DNA of 14,671 nt from NCBI GenBank assembly GCA_023412855.1, contig JAEZRJ010000054.1:1-14671 (forward strand), given 5' to 3'. Of the stretch, positions 6,124 to 14,584 are shown in pieces. The notes below the pieces were generated by a model. The model saw only the letters and a program-made list of their open reading frames with translations, was not told the origin of the DNA and did no database searches. Origin of the DNA: Bacillota bacterium. Lineage in GTDB: Bacteria > Bacillota > Clostridia > Lachnospirales > Lachnospiraceae. The position numbers were made by a program, and so were the translations under genes. Each line of letters begins with the position of its first letter. Position 1 is the first letter of the stretch.

Positions 6124-7718
6124 ACTATAAAGTGCTGATTGCGGATGACGAATATTGGACGAGAGAGAAAATTCGCAATATGCTCGATTGGGAGGCATAC
6201 CATCTGGAGTTTATGGAACCGGCCAAGGACGGAGAAGAGGTTCTTACAAGAATGGAAACGGAGCTGCCGGATATCTTGATTACCGACATCAACATGCCTT
6301 TTATAAACGGAGTGCAGCTTGTCGGTCAGGTGAAGGAAAAATATAAAGACATTATTGTATTCGTAATTAGCGGATATGACGATTTCGAATATGTAAAAAG
6401 TACCTTAATGGCAGGGGCTATTAATTACTTATTAAAGCCGATTACGAAAATCGACTTGGTGAGTGCCCTTTCCAGGGCGCTGGAAATCATCAGCAGGGAG
6501 GAGGAGAACAAAAAGCAGATATTGAAGTCCTCCTCGCTCCTTCAGGACAGGGAACTGAGCCTATTGGTGGAAAGGGAAGAAACACCTTTTGCGCCTTCCA
6601 TAACGATAGATAAGGCCATGGACTTTGCAGGCTGCAGCTTGATACTCATTAAAATCCATGATTTGAAGGAAATTATGGCAGCATACGAGTACGATATGAA
6701 CTATCTGTCCTATTCCATAAAAAAGAAGATAAAAGAGATTACCGAACTGGACGACTTATTGATCTTTAATCATATTTACCGTTCCAATGAATTTTTGATT
6801 ATCACGGAACTGGATAACGCTGAGCAGAATAAAATAGCCGTGAAGATATTGAATACAATGAAGGAGATTACATCCAGCCCCATAAGTATCGTAATCAGTG
6901 AGCATACCTACTCCATAGAAAGCATTCATACTGCGTACACGCAGTGTATTTCCTTATTGATGACGAGAAAGTATAGAAAGGAAAGCACCATTCTATTCAG
7001 CAGGAAGCAGGATGAAATCGTTTACCGGGATTTGAAGAACCCGCTGGGAGAAGAGGCGGAAAACAAACTGAAGAATCTGTTAAAGAGCCGGAATACGGAA
7101 GCGGTGAAGCAGACTATTTTCGAGACGATTGGGATCAGACACTGTGAAGAGCAGGGGTGGGAATACATCAAGTTGAAGCAGACTATCAAGAAGATATGTA
7201 ATATTCTCGCAGATTTCAAGATAGAGCAGAACTCTCCCAAAGACATTGTAGATTTGGAGAATATGATCGACTGGCTGGACAAGACCATGGAGAGTATGGA
7301 GGTTGAGAAGCTCTGTGAGGCAGTAGAGGAAATAGTTGAAGCGATCATAAGCGAACCGAAGGAAGAAATTGCAGGCAGCATCCGGGAGGTAGTAAAGCAA
7401 TCGGTTGTTTATATTGATGAGAAATTTTTCGAGGAGCTTTCCTTAACCTCGCTGTCAAAGCATTTTGGCGTAGAGAGCTCTTATTTTTCGAGGGTGTTCA
7501 GACAGGAAACGGGAGAGAATCTGATGCTTTATATCGCGGGAAAGAGAATAGAAAAGGCAAAGGAATATATGAGAGACCAGACGATCAACCTTACGGAAAT
7601 CGCCTTTATGGTAGGGTATGACGACTATACGTATTTTAACAGGGTATTCAGAAAGATGACGGGAATGAGTCCCCGGGATTACAGAAGCTCTCTTAATAAA
7701 AATGAGGCAGGTTTATGA
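6111..7718 (+). CDS. Response regulator, YesN type (REC plus AraC HTH)
   Basis: A 535-residue cytoplasmic regulator. The receiver domain spans about 1-125, with acidic Asp12/Asp13 (IADDE), phospho-acceptor Asp59 (ILITDINMP) and the conserved Lys109 (LLKPI). A long variable middle region covers about 126-425, and the C-terminal double helix-turn-helix of AraC type spans about 427-527 (ending GMSPRDYR). GAGGAGG inside the end of the kinase gene precedes the ATG by about 7 bases, so the two are translationally coupled. Phosphorylation by the upstream kinase should allow it to bind DNA. The most likely target is the promoter region ahead of the transporter unit near 9055-9120, which lacks a good -35 as expected of an activator-dependent promoter. 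The target is inferred from position only. Confidence 0.94.
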   Translation: MAEVNYKVLIADDEYWTREKIRNMLDWEAYHLEFMEPAKDGEEVLTRMETELPDILITDINMPFINGVQLVGQVKEKYKDIIVFVISGYDDFEYVKSTLMAGAINYLLKPITKIDLVSALSRALEIISREEENKKQILKSSSLLQDRELSLLVEREETPFAPSITIDKAMDFAGCSLILIKIHDLKEIMAAYEYDMNYLSYSIKKKIKEITELDDLLIFNHIYRSNEFLIITELDNAEQNKIAVKILNTMKEITSSPISIVISEHTYSIESIHTAYTQCISLLMTRKYRKESTILFSRKQDEIVYRDLKNPLGEEAENKLKNLLKSRNTEAVKQTIFETIGIRHCEEQGWEYIKLKQTIKKICNILADFKIEQNSPKDIVDLENMIDWLDKTMESMEVEKLCEAVEEIVEAIISEPKEEIAGSIREVVKQSVVYIDEKFFEELSLTSLSKHFGVESSYFSRVFRQETGENLMLYIAGKRIEKAKEYMRDQTINLTEIAFMVGYDDYTYFNRVFRKMTGMSPRDYRSSLNKNEAGL

Positions 7719-8989
7719 GAAAAGCAGGAATAGCAGCAATCTTAATCATATGTATGGCGGCGGTATTCGTCCTTATGTTTCAGGCTATGGATTACGGAGA
7801 AAAGGATTCCGAAGAGGAGAGAGATAAGGTAACGCTTACTGTCTTGGCAGGGCAATCCACTTCCGATGCGGGCGTAGAGGATATGATTGACGAGATGATA
7901 GCCGAAAGATTCCCCGAGGTGGAGCTGGAATGGGAATGCGTTGATTGGGGAGAAAAATTCGATTCCCAAATGCAGGGAAGGCTGGCAGCGGGAGATGTGC
8001 CGGATATTATCGTCGGAAAGGCCCAGGACGTATATGCCTATGCAAGAAGCGGCAATCTGGCCGAAGTTCGGGCAGAAGGAATGGAGCGTATCGAAGAAAG
8101 GATACGCGAAATCGTTACCATAGACGGGAAGGTATACGGAGTACCCTATAACGCATGGTATCAGGGCGTCGTTTATAATAAGGACATCTTCGACAAATTT
8201 CAGCTTCCGGTACCAGGTACCTTAGAGGAATTGGAACGAACAGTAAAGGTACTGGAGGAAAACGGGATCGTCCCGTTTGCTGCTCATTTTCAGGAGGGCT
8301 GGAAAATAGGGAATATGACCATGCAGTTCATGCTGAACAATGTCTTCCGTGAGGAAAGTGACTGGGGAAGCAGATTCCGACAGGGAGAAACAAGCTTTTC
8401 CGGTAATCCGTATATGAGGGAGTGTATCGAGCAGAACAAATATATCCTAAGTCACACATGGAAGGACGCTCTGGTCATCGAGCAATATGAAAGCGACAGG
8501 AGGTTCGCCGAGGGGGAAGCAGCTATGTACCTGACCGGTTCATGGTCTTTACAGGCCATGGGACAGTACGATACCTCCACACAATACGGCTTTTTTCCCT
8601 TTCCAAACAAAACGGGGGATGCGAGTCTGATTAAGGAGACGAATATGACCTTTATGATGAGCAATACGTCCGTACATCAAGATATCATTAATGATATTTT
8701 TACCGAGCTTTTGCAAAATGAAAAGCTGATGCAGGAAATTCTGGGATTTACCAGCACCTATCCGGTAGTGGAAGATATGACGATAACCTATCAGAGTGCA
8801 GTGGAGGAGGATATAAAGAAATATGAGGATGAAAATAAGATAATAGATGCTGCCATAGGAAATAATCAGTTGATATGGAAATTTCAAAACGATCTGGCAG
8901 AGGAAATATTTAAATGGCTGAAGGATGAAACCAGTATGGAGCAGGTGCTCGAATATGCGGACGAGCACAGAGAAGAGAGCGGTAACTGA
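7715..8989 (+). CDS. Membrane-anchored family 1 solute-binding protein, probable co-sensor
   Basis: A 424-residue homologue of ABC sugar-binding proteins. Unlike a lipoprotein it has no lipobox: the N-terminus is one hydrophobic helix (about 5-22) followed by an acidic linker, so it should stay anchored by an uncleaved transmembrane segment. The rest aligns along its whole length with the binding protein encoded at 9134-10477; shared blocks include VTLTVLAGQST, LEWECVDWG, GKAQDV, GIVPFA and GNNQL. The start overlaps the regulator stop (ATGA), and a terminator follows the gene, so it is made with the kinase and regulator, not with the permeases. This fits a sugar-sensing partner of the kinase, as known for XylFII with LytS in Clostridium beijerinckii. 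A spare transport receptor is the alternative. Confidence 0.88.
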   Translation: MRKAGIAAILIICMAAVFVLMFQAMDYGEKDSEEERDKVTLTVLAGQSTSDAGVEDMIDEMIAERFPEVELEWECVDWGEKFDSQMQGRLAAGDVPDIIVGKAQDVYAYARSGNLAEVRAEGMERIEERIREIVTIDGKVYGVPYNAWYQGVVYNKDIFDKFQLPVPGTLEELERTVKVLEENGIVPFAAHFQEGWKIGNMTMQFMLNNVFREESDWGSRFRQGETSFSGNPYMRECIEQNKYILSHTWKDALVIEQYESDRRFAEGEAAMYLTGSWSLQAMGQYDTSTQYGFFPFPNKTGDASLIKETNMTFMMSNTSVHQDIINDIFTELLQNEKLMQEILGFTSTYPVVEDMTITYQSAVEEDIKKYEDENKIIDAAIGNNQLIWKFQNDLAEEIFKWLKDETSMEQVLEYADEHREESGN

Positions 8990-9004
8990 AAAATAAAGCG
9001 TGAG

Positions 9005-9054
9005 AAAAAGCAGCTGCACTATTTAGAATTTCAAAATAGTGCAACTGCTTTTTT
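9005..9054 (+). terminator. Strong intrinsic terminator after the sensor operon
   Basis: AAAAGCAG-TGCACTATTT pairs with AAATAGTGCA-CTGCTTTT across a short loop, with one mismatched base in each arm, and ends in a run of six T residues. It separates the three-gene sensor operon from the transporter unit. The A-run on the other side makes it potentially bidirectional. Confidence 0.92.
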
Positions 9055-9133
9055 CAAATCAGTCCTATTTCCTATACTCTTATAAAAGCTAAACTATAGA
9101 TGTAAACAAAAACACATTTATTGGAGGGTAAAC
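9055..9133 (+). promoter_or_regulatory. Regulated promoter region of the transporter unit, with cre-like site
   Basis: After the terminator, several -10-like boxes occur (TATACT 9073-9078, TATAAA 9081-9086, TATAGA 9095-9100), but none has a recognisable -35 at 16-18 bases. This fits a promoter that needs an activator. TGTAAACAAAAACA (9101-9114) matches a CcpA cre pattern TGNAANCGNNNNCA with one mismatch at the central G, a weak hint of catabolite control. GGAGGG (9123-9128) is the ribosome binding site of the following gene. Confidence 0.45.
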
Positions 9134-10477
9134 ATGAAAAAGAAAGCTTTGAGTATTATTTTATGTTCCACAATGTTAATGAGCCTGCTTGCAGGCTGTG
9201 GAAGCAGCAATGCTTCCAAGACAGAACAGACTCAGACAAATACGCAGCCAGCGGCCGAACAGACTGCGGAAACTCCTGAAGCTGAAGAGGCGCAGGAGGC
9301 ATCGGCAGAAAAAGTAACGCTTACCGTATTAGCGGGACAATCAACTACCGATGCAGGAATCGAAGATTTGATTGACGCTGCGTTAGCTGAACAATACCCC
9401 AATATCACGCTGGAATGGGAGTGTGTGGACTGGGGAAACGATTTTCAGCCTAAAATGCAGCAATACATGCAGTCAGGACTTCCTGATATCATGATAGGCA
9501 AGGCACAGGACGTAGCGACCTATGCTCCTCAGGGAATATTGGGAGAAATAGACAGCACTTACCTCGGCAGAGTTTTGGATGCAGCCAGCGCTAACGTGAC
9601 TTTGGATGGTAAGACATACGGTCTTGTATACAACGCGCTGTATCAAGGCGTTTACTACAACAAAGATATGTTTGCAGAAAACGGCTGGGAGATTCCGAAG
9701 ACGCTGGATGATTTGCAGGTGATTATAGATGACTGTAACGCAAAAGGTATCGTTCCCTTTGCAAGCCATATGGTGGATACATGGTCTATCGGCAATGTTA
9801 CGATGCAGTTCGCGATGAATGATGTATTTAACAATAATCCGGCGTGGGGGGATGACTTTAGAAGCGGTAAGACCTCCTTTACGGACAGCAAAGAATTCCA
9901 GACAGCTTACAGCTACAATAAACTGATTTTTGACAACACCTTCCCGGAAACCTTCTCTACGGAGCAAACGGATTGTGATGCAAGAATGGTTATGGGAGAG
10001 GCGGCAATGAAGGTATCCGGTTCATGGTCGATTCAGAACTTTTTGGACATCGATGAGAACTTTAACTTCGGAATATTCCCCTTCCCGAACCAGTCAGGGG
10101 ACTCCAAACTGATTTTCGAGCCGAATATCACGATTATGACCAGTGTAGCCAGTGAACATCAGGATGCGATCAACTGCGTGCTCGATGTAATGACGGGAAA
10201 CAAAGAGCTTGCGGGCGAGATATATGATTATACGAAGACAGCGGCAATGCTTAAGGATGTTACTCCTACCTTTACGAATCCCAGTCAGGAGGATATCGAT
10301 AAATATGCGGCAGAAGGTAAGATCGTAGACGTAACAATGGGTAATAACCAGCTCGTATGGGGCGGTTTCCAAGAAGAAAATGCAAAGGATATAGCGGCAT
10401 GGCTTCAGGGAGATGAGACTTTTGAAGAAGCATTAGCGGCATCAGATGCCAGAGTCACGGCAAGCAGCGCTAATTAA
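9134..10477 (+). CDS. ABC sugar transporter solute-binding lipoprotein
   Basis: A 447-residue extracellular receptor of the family 1 (CUT1) type. The signal peptide ends in the lipobox LLAGC with Cys22 as the lipidated residue. A low-complexity Ser/Thr/Gln/Glu linker follows to about residue 60, then the binding domain. Conserved segments include LEWECVDWG, YQGVYYNKD, a GEAAM-GSWS block, FPFPNQSGD and GNNQLVW, with several Trp residues suitable for stacking on sugars. It should deliver an oligosaccharide to the two permeases encoded downstream. A GGAGGG ribosome binding site lies 5 bases before the ATG. A stem-loop right after the gene probably keeps its expression above that of the permeases. 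The substrate is inferred as an alpha-galactoside from the GH36 gene in the same unit. Confidence 0.94.
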   Translation: MKKKALSIILCSTMLMSLLAGCGSSNASKTEQTQTNTQPAAEQTAETPEAEEAQEASAEKVTLTVLAGQSTTDAGIEDLIDAALAEQYPNITLEWECVDWGNDFQPKMQQYMQSGLPDIMIGKAQDVATYAPQGILGEIDSTYLGRVLDAASANVTLDGKTYGLVYNALYQGVYYNKDMFAENGWEIPKTLDDLQVIIDDCNAKGIVPFASHMVDTWSIGNVTMQFAMNDVFNNNPAWGDDFRSGKTSFTDSKEFQTAYSYNKLIFDNTFPETFSTEQTDCDARMVMGEAAMKVSGSWSIQNFLDIDENFNFGIFPFPNQSGDSKLIFEPNITIMTSVASEHQDAINCVLDVMTGNKELAGEIYDYTKTAAMLKDVTPTFTNPSQEDIDKYAAEGKIVDVTMGNNQLVWGGFQEENAKDIAAWLQGDETFEEALAASDARVTASSAN

Positions 10478-10480
10478 GAA

Positions 10481-10515
10481 AAGGAGGCTGTTACATTTCT
10501 TGTGGCAGCCTCTTT
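10481..10515 (+). terminator. Stem-loop between binding-protein and permease genes
   Basis: GAGGCTG (10484-10490) pairs with CAGCCTC (10506-10512) over a 15-base loop, followed by only TTTC. With no promoter visible before the permease gene, this looks like a leaky terminator or an mRNA-stabilising 3' structure that raises the level of the binding protein relative to the permeases. Confidence 0.6.
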
Positions 10516-10598
10516 CATGTAATAGGATTGTCCTCAAAAGTACAGTATGGTTTCCTTCATGCTGATGCCGTAAATAAATTAATTAGGAGTGAAGAAAA

Positions 10599-11489
10599 AT
10601 GAATAATAAAAAGCAAAATGGAATGGAAAAGAAGATGGAGAAGCAATATCTGGTGATGGTTCTTCCGGGCTTTTTGATTTTTACGGTAGGTCTTATTATC
10701 CCTATGTTCATGGCAGTCCGGTATTCCTTTACGAGCTGGGACGGAATGTCTGCGGTTAAGCCTTTTGTAGGATTCCAGAACTATATCAGTTTGATGAAAG
10801 ACTCCGATTTCAGATCGGCATGGTGGTTTACCATTAAATTTACCATTGGAAATACAATAATACAAAATGTACTTGCTCTGTTATTTGCCGTTGCTTTGGA
10901 CAGCGGAATTAAGGCGCAGAAAATATACAGAACGGCTTTTTTCGTTCCTTGCTTGATCAGCTCTCTGATCGTCGGCTTTATTTGGCTGAAAATGTATTCC
11001 AACGTACTGCCGGCAATCAATGAAATGCTGGGGACTAATATCAATTTTTTGCTTTTCGGAAGCGGCCAGACTGTTCTGTCAGGGCTTTTGATAGCGAATA
11101 ACTGGCAGTGGATCGGTTATTGGATGCTCATTTATCTGGCGGGGCTTCAGTCTATTCCGTCAGAGTTGTACGAGGCGGCAAAGGTAGATGGGGCAGGAGC
11201 CCTAAGCCGCTTTAGAAATATAACAATTCCTATGCTGGCACCGGCTATTACGATCTGTGTCGTAGGAATAACCACCGGTTCATTAAAGGTTTACGACTTA
11301 TTGGTGGCTTCTACCAAGGGCGGTCCGGGAAGGGCTTCCACATCGATTATTTATCAGACCTATGCGACAGCTATTAACGGAAGACAGTATGGATATGGTT
11401 CGGCAATGTCTGTTACGCTTGTTCTGGTCCTGCTGCTGGTAGCGCTGATACAAGTGAAAGGTCTGAAAAAGAAGGAGGTGCAGGCATAA
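10599..11489 (+). CDS. ABC sugar transporter permease 1 (MalF/UgpA type)
   Basis: A 296-residue integral membrane protein with about six transmembrane helices, the first at about 18-40. The cytoplasmic EAA loop that docks the ATPase is at about 192-212 (YEAAKVDGAG and onward to ITIPMLAP). The length is normal for the CUT1 family without the extra N-terminal part of MalF. AGGAG lies 9 bases before the ATG. The gene follows the binding-protein gene after a stem-loop, and its stop TAA shares one base with the ATG of the next permease. It forms the membrane pore as a heterodimer with that permease. Substrate specificity cannot be read from it. Confidence 0.94.
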   Translation: MNNKKQNGMEKKMEKQYLVMVLPGFLIFTVGLIIPMFMAVRYSFTSWDGMSAVKPFVGFQNYISLMKDSDFRSAWWFTIKFTIGNTIIQNVLALLFAVALDSGIKAQKIYRTAFFVPCLISSLIVGFIWLKMYSNVLPAINEMLGTNINFLLFGSGQTVLSGLLIANNWQWIGYWMLIYLAGLQSIPSELYEAAKVDGAGALSRFRNITIPMLAPAITICVVGITTGSLKVYDLLVASTKGGPGRASTSIIYQTYATAINGRQYGYGSAMSVTLVLVLLLVALIQVKGLKKKEVQA

Positions 11490-12361
11490 TGCTGTCAGTA
11501 AAGCGAAGAAGCAGAAAAGAAGACATGCAAAAACAGCCTTATACAAAAGTAACGTTAGTTGTTCAGGTATTTATGACAGCGATAGCCTTGCTTTTCGTTG
11601 CTCCTATTTTAATGATCGTGAACTATTCCTTCAAGACAAAAAAGGAGCTTTACTTATCCAGTCCTCTCGCGCTTCCGGAAAGCATACAATTCGGAAATTA
11701 TGAAAAGGCTTTTAGCAAGTTGAACATGGCGACTACCTTTACCAATACCTTTTTATATACTGCGATCAGCGTACTTGTGCTCGCTTTGCTGTGTGGTTCC
11801 ACCGCATGGGCGATTGCCAGATGTAAAGCTAAGTTTTTCAAATTTTGTTATATATATTTCATAGTAGGAATCTTGATTCCGTATCAGGCACTGTTTTTAC
11901 CGATATATATCATCGGGTACAATATGGATCTTACCAACACAGTGCCCGGAATTATCTTTATGTATATCGCTACGGGAATTTCCTTCGGAGTGTTTCTTAT
12001 GAATAGTTTTATGTCTACGGTTCCGATAGAGCTGGAGGAGGCAGCGAGGATAGACGGCTGTTCTGTTTTTCGGACTTATTTTACCATAGTCATGCCGCTG
12101 TTAAAGCCTGCTATGGCGACCTTGATAATCATGCAGGCATTTCAGATATGGAACGACTATTTGCTGGCCAGTCTGTATGTGAGCAAGAAACAGCTCAAGA
12201 CTCTTACTGTGGCGATTCAGTCCTTATTCTCTGCGCAGACCAGTGATTATACAACTGCGATGGCGGCAATTATCATATCCGTACTTCCGATTGCCATATT
12301 ATTCATAAGTCTGCAGAAGTATTTTATAAAAGGAATGACTGTCGGTGCGGTCAAGGGATAA
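11489..12361 (+). CDS. ABC sugar transporter permease 2 (MalG/UgpE type)
   Basis: A 290-residue membrane protein with about six transmembrane helices, the first at about 21-45. The EAA loop is at about 183-206 (EEAARIDGCS to VMPLLKP), followed by the typical WNDYLLA segment of CarB/MalG-type permeases. The ribosome binding site AAGGAGGTG is inside the end of the preceding permease gene and the start overlaps its stop by one base, so the two are translationally coupled. A Met at residue 13 is a possible alternative start but has no comparable ribosome binding site. It pairs with permease 1. No ATP-binding subunit is encoded nearby, so a shared MsmK/UgpC-like ATPase must energise it. Confidence 0.94.
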   Translation: MLSVKRRSRKEDMQKQPYTKVTLVVQVFMTAIALLFVAPILMIVNYSFKTKKELYLSSPLALPESIQFGNYEKAFSKLNMATTFTNTFLYTAISVLVLALLCGSTAWAIARCKAKFFKFCYIYFIVGILIPYQALFLPIYIIGYNMDLTNTVPGIIFMYIATGISFGVFLMNSFMSTVPIELEEAARIDGCSVFRTYFTIVMPLLKPAMATLIIMQAFQIWNDYLLASLYVSKKQLKTLTVAIQSLFSAQTSDYTTAMAAIIISVLPIAILFISLQKYFIKGMTVGAVKG

Positions 12362-12379
12362 CGATTAGGAGGAAAATAT

Positions 12380-14488
12380 ATGGTTGCGTTATTGAATAAA
12401 TATTTATTGGGAGACATGGAATGCCATTATTATCTGGATGACGAAACGGGAGCAGTGGAGCTTATGCTTGTGCCATCAGGTATGGAAATGCCCTGCTGGA
12501 AAGCGAAAAATCAGGTAATCGATTCTCTGATACAGATAAAGGCGGCAGGGGATGTCTATCCCGGCGGCTATGCAGGCGGCAGCACGATGCGCCAGGGCGG
12601 CTCGGTGAGCCTGCTCAAATATCATAATCAATACATGGTAAGAGACGGAAATAAGACCTGCGTATACACTGTTCTTTATTTTAAGGAAGCATGCAAAGCA
12701 GAGCATTGCCTAAGCTTTAAGGAGGGCAGCAGCCATCTGGAGAGTGAAGTGATACTGACAAATGAAGGAGAGAAAGAAATTTCTCTGGAAATGCTGTCCA
12801 GCTTTTCTCTGGGGGGTATTTCTCCCTTTGTGACAGGAGACGCCCATGACAGCATGAAGGTACACCGCCTGAGAAGTGTATGGAGCATGGAGGGACGTCT
12901 GGAAACGAGAACGATAGAGGAACTGCAGTTAGAACCTTCATGGGCGGGGCATGCAGTTCGTTCGGAACGCTTCGGACAAGTAGGTTCCATGCCGGTAAAT
13001 CGCTACTTCCCTTACCTTGTGGTGGAGGATAGCGCGAACGATATCTGCTGGGGAGCACAGCTAAAGCACAATGCGTCGTGGCAGATGGAGGTGTATCGTA
13101 AGGACGACGGAGTCTCTATATCAGGAGGCCTGGCCGACAGAGAATTCGGACATTGGACGAAAAAGCTGGCACCAAAAGAAAGCTTTGAGACGCCTGCTGC
13201 AATTCTATCTGTATGCAAGGGGGGCGGAGCGGACAGAATTTCACAGAGGATGACGGCAGCCCTTGAGGAATACGTGGAGAAAGGACCGGAAAGTGAGCAG
13301 GAGCTTCCCATTATCTTCAACGAATACTGCACCACATGGGGCTGTCCTTCCCATGAGAATATAACGGGAATATTGGAAGCGATTAAGAATAAGGGCTTCT
13401 CCTATTTTGTCATCGATTGCGGATGGTATAAGAAGGAAGGAGTTCCTTGGGATATTATGATGGGAGATTACAACGTTTCCAAGGAGCTGTTTCCCGAAGG
13501 TTTAGAGAAGACGGTTCAAGCTATAAAGGAAGCGGGACTTAAGCCCGGTATATGGTTCGAGATAGAAAACGTCGGCTCTGCTGCGGAAATCTACAAGGAT
13601 GAAGAGCATCTCTTAAGGCGGGATGGGGAAGTGCTTACCACGACCATGAGACGCTTCTTAGATTTACGTAACCCGTGGGTTATCGACTATCTGAAGGAAA
13701 AAGTGATCGGAACCTTGAATCGATACGGCTTTGAATATATGAAGATCGATTATAATGATACGATAGGACTTGGCTGTGATGGAGCGGAGTCTTTAGGAGA
13801 GGGCTTGCGTCAGAATATGGCGGCTTCTCTGGAGTTCATTGAGAGAGTAAAGGAGGAAGTCCCCAGCATTATCCTGGAAAACTGCGCATCCGGAGGACAT
13901 CGCCTGGAGCCTCTTATGATGAGCCTGACCAGTATGGCTTCCTTTTCTGACGCCCATGAGTGCGAGGAGATACCGGTAATTGCAGCCAACCTTCACAGAG
14001 CTATCCTGCCCAGACAGAGCCAGATATGGGCCGTAATAAGAAAAGGGGATTCCTTAAAGAGAATCGCTTATTCTGTTATCAATACATTTTTAGGAAGAAT
14101 GTGTATTTCCGGAGATGTGACGGAACTAAGCCGTGGGCAATGGGACGTAATCGACAGAGGAATTGCCTTTTATAAAAAGATAGCACCTATTATTAAGCAT
14201 GGATACACTTACTTTTACGGAAGCGAGATTACAAGCTACAGAAATCTGAAGGGCTGGCAGGGAATCATAAGGGTTTCTGGTGACGGTGAGGCATATGCCC
14301 TTTTCCATGTATTTGAGGTTCCGAAGGGAAGCGTTTTGAAAATGGAGCTGCCAAAGGAAGTTCACGCTGTAATCAAAGAAGTATATTCCGACAGAGAGTG
14401 CGCAGTAGCGATAGAAGATAACTGCTTGTGCTATACGGCAAAGGACGATAAAAAGGCGGTAGCGGTATTGCTTGGCAGGAAATATTAG
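12380..14488 (+). CDS. Alpha-galactosidase-like glycoside hydrolase, family GH36
   Basis: A 702-residue cytoplasmic enzyme (no signal peptide) with the usual GH36 layout: an N-terminal beta-sandwich to about 300, a central (beta/alpha)8 barrel at about 305-600 and a C-terminal beta domain. It should cleave terminal alpha-galactosyl units from the sugar imported by the preceding transporter. The probable nucleophile is Asp457 in YMKIDYND, and the probable acid/base is Asp524 in SFSDAHE, by alignment with KWD and TSDDTD of classic enzymes. The CxxGxxR substrate-binding motif is CASGGHR (502-508). Around it the sequence is ASGGHRLEP where classic members have SSGGGRFDPG, so it belongs to a divergent branch and its substrate is uncertain (alpha-galactoside or a related alpha-linked sugar). 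AGGAGG lies 7 bases before the ATG, 18 bases after the permease gene, as the last gene of the unit. Confidence 0.88.
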   Translation: MVALLNKYLLGDMECHYYLDDETGAVELMLVPSGMEMPCWKAKNQVIDSLIQIKAAGDVYPGGYAGGSTMRQGGSVSLLKYHNQYMVRDGNKTCVYTVLYFKEACKAEHCLSFKEGSSHLESEVILTNEGEKEISLEMLSSFSLGGISPFVTGDAHDSMKVHRLRSVWSMEGRLETRTIEELQLEPSWAGHAVRSERFGQVGSMPVNRYFPYLVVEDSANDICWGAQLKHNASWQMEVYRKDDGVSISGGLADREFGHWTKKLAPKESFETPAAILSVCKGGGADRISQRMTAALEEYVEKGPESEQELPIIFNEYCTTWGCPSHENITGILEAIKNKGFSYFVIDCGWYKKEGVPWDIMMGDYNVSKELFPEGLEKTVQAIKEAGLKPGIWFEIENVGSAAEIYKDEEHLLRRDGEVLTTTMRRFLDLRNPWVIDYLKEKVIGTLNRYGFEYMKIDYNDTIGLGCDGAESLGEGLRQNMAASLEFIERVKEEVPSIILENCASGGHRLEPLMMSLTSMASFSDAHECEEIPVIAANLHRAILPRQSQIWAVIRKGDSLKRIAYSVINTFLGRMCISGDVTELSRGQWDVIDRGIAFYKKIAPIIKHGYTYFYGSEITSYRNLKGWQGIIRVSGDGEAYALFHVFEVPKGSVLKMELPKEVHAVIKEVYSDRECAVAIEDNCLCYTAKDDKKAVAVLLGRKY

Positions 14489-14584
14489 GCGGATACAAAC
14501 CTCTTTTGAAAAAACAGCGGTAAAACATCGGCCACTACAGAAAGCCTAGTATAACGTTCGACAAATAACTGGACCAATCGCGCA

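Noticed and set aside
9473..9967. 164-codon minus-strand open frame within the binding-protein gene
   Set aside because: It is antisense to a clear lipoprotein gene and has no start signals or family features.
13872..13916. Loss of the GH36 acid/base residue because RFD is replaced by RLE
   Set aside because: Counting spacing in recalled classic enzymes places the acid/base Asp in the later TSDDTD motif, which aligns with SFSDAHE (Asp524) here, so the catalytic pair appears intact.
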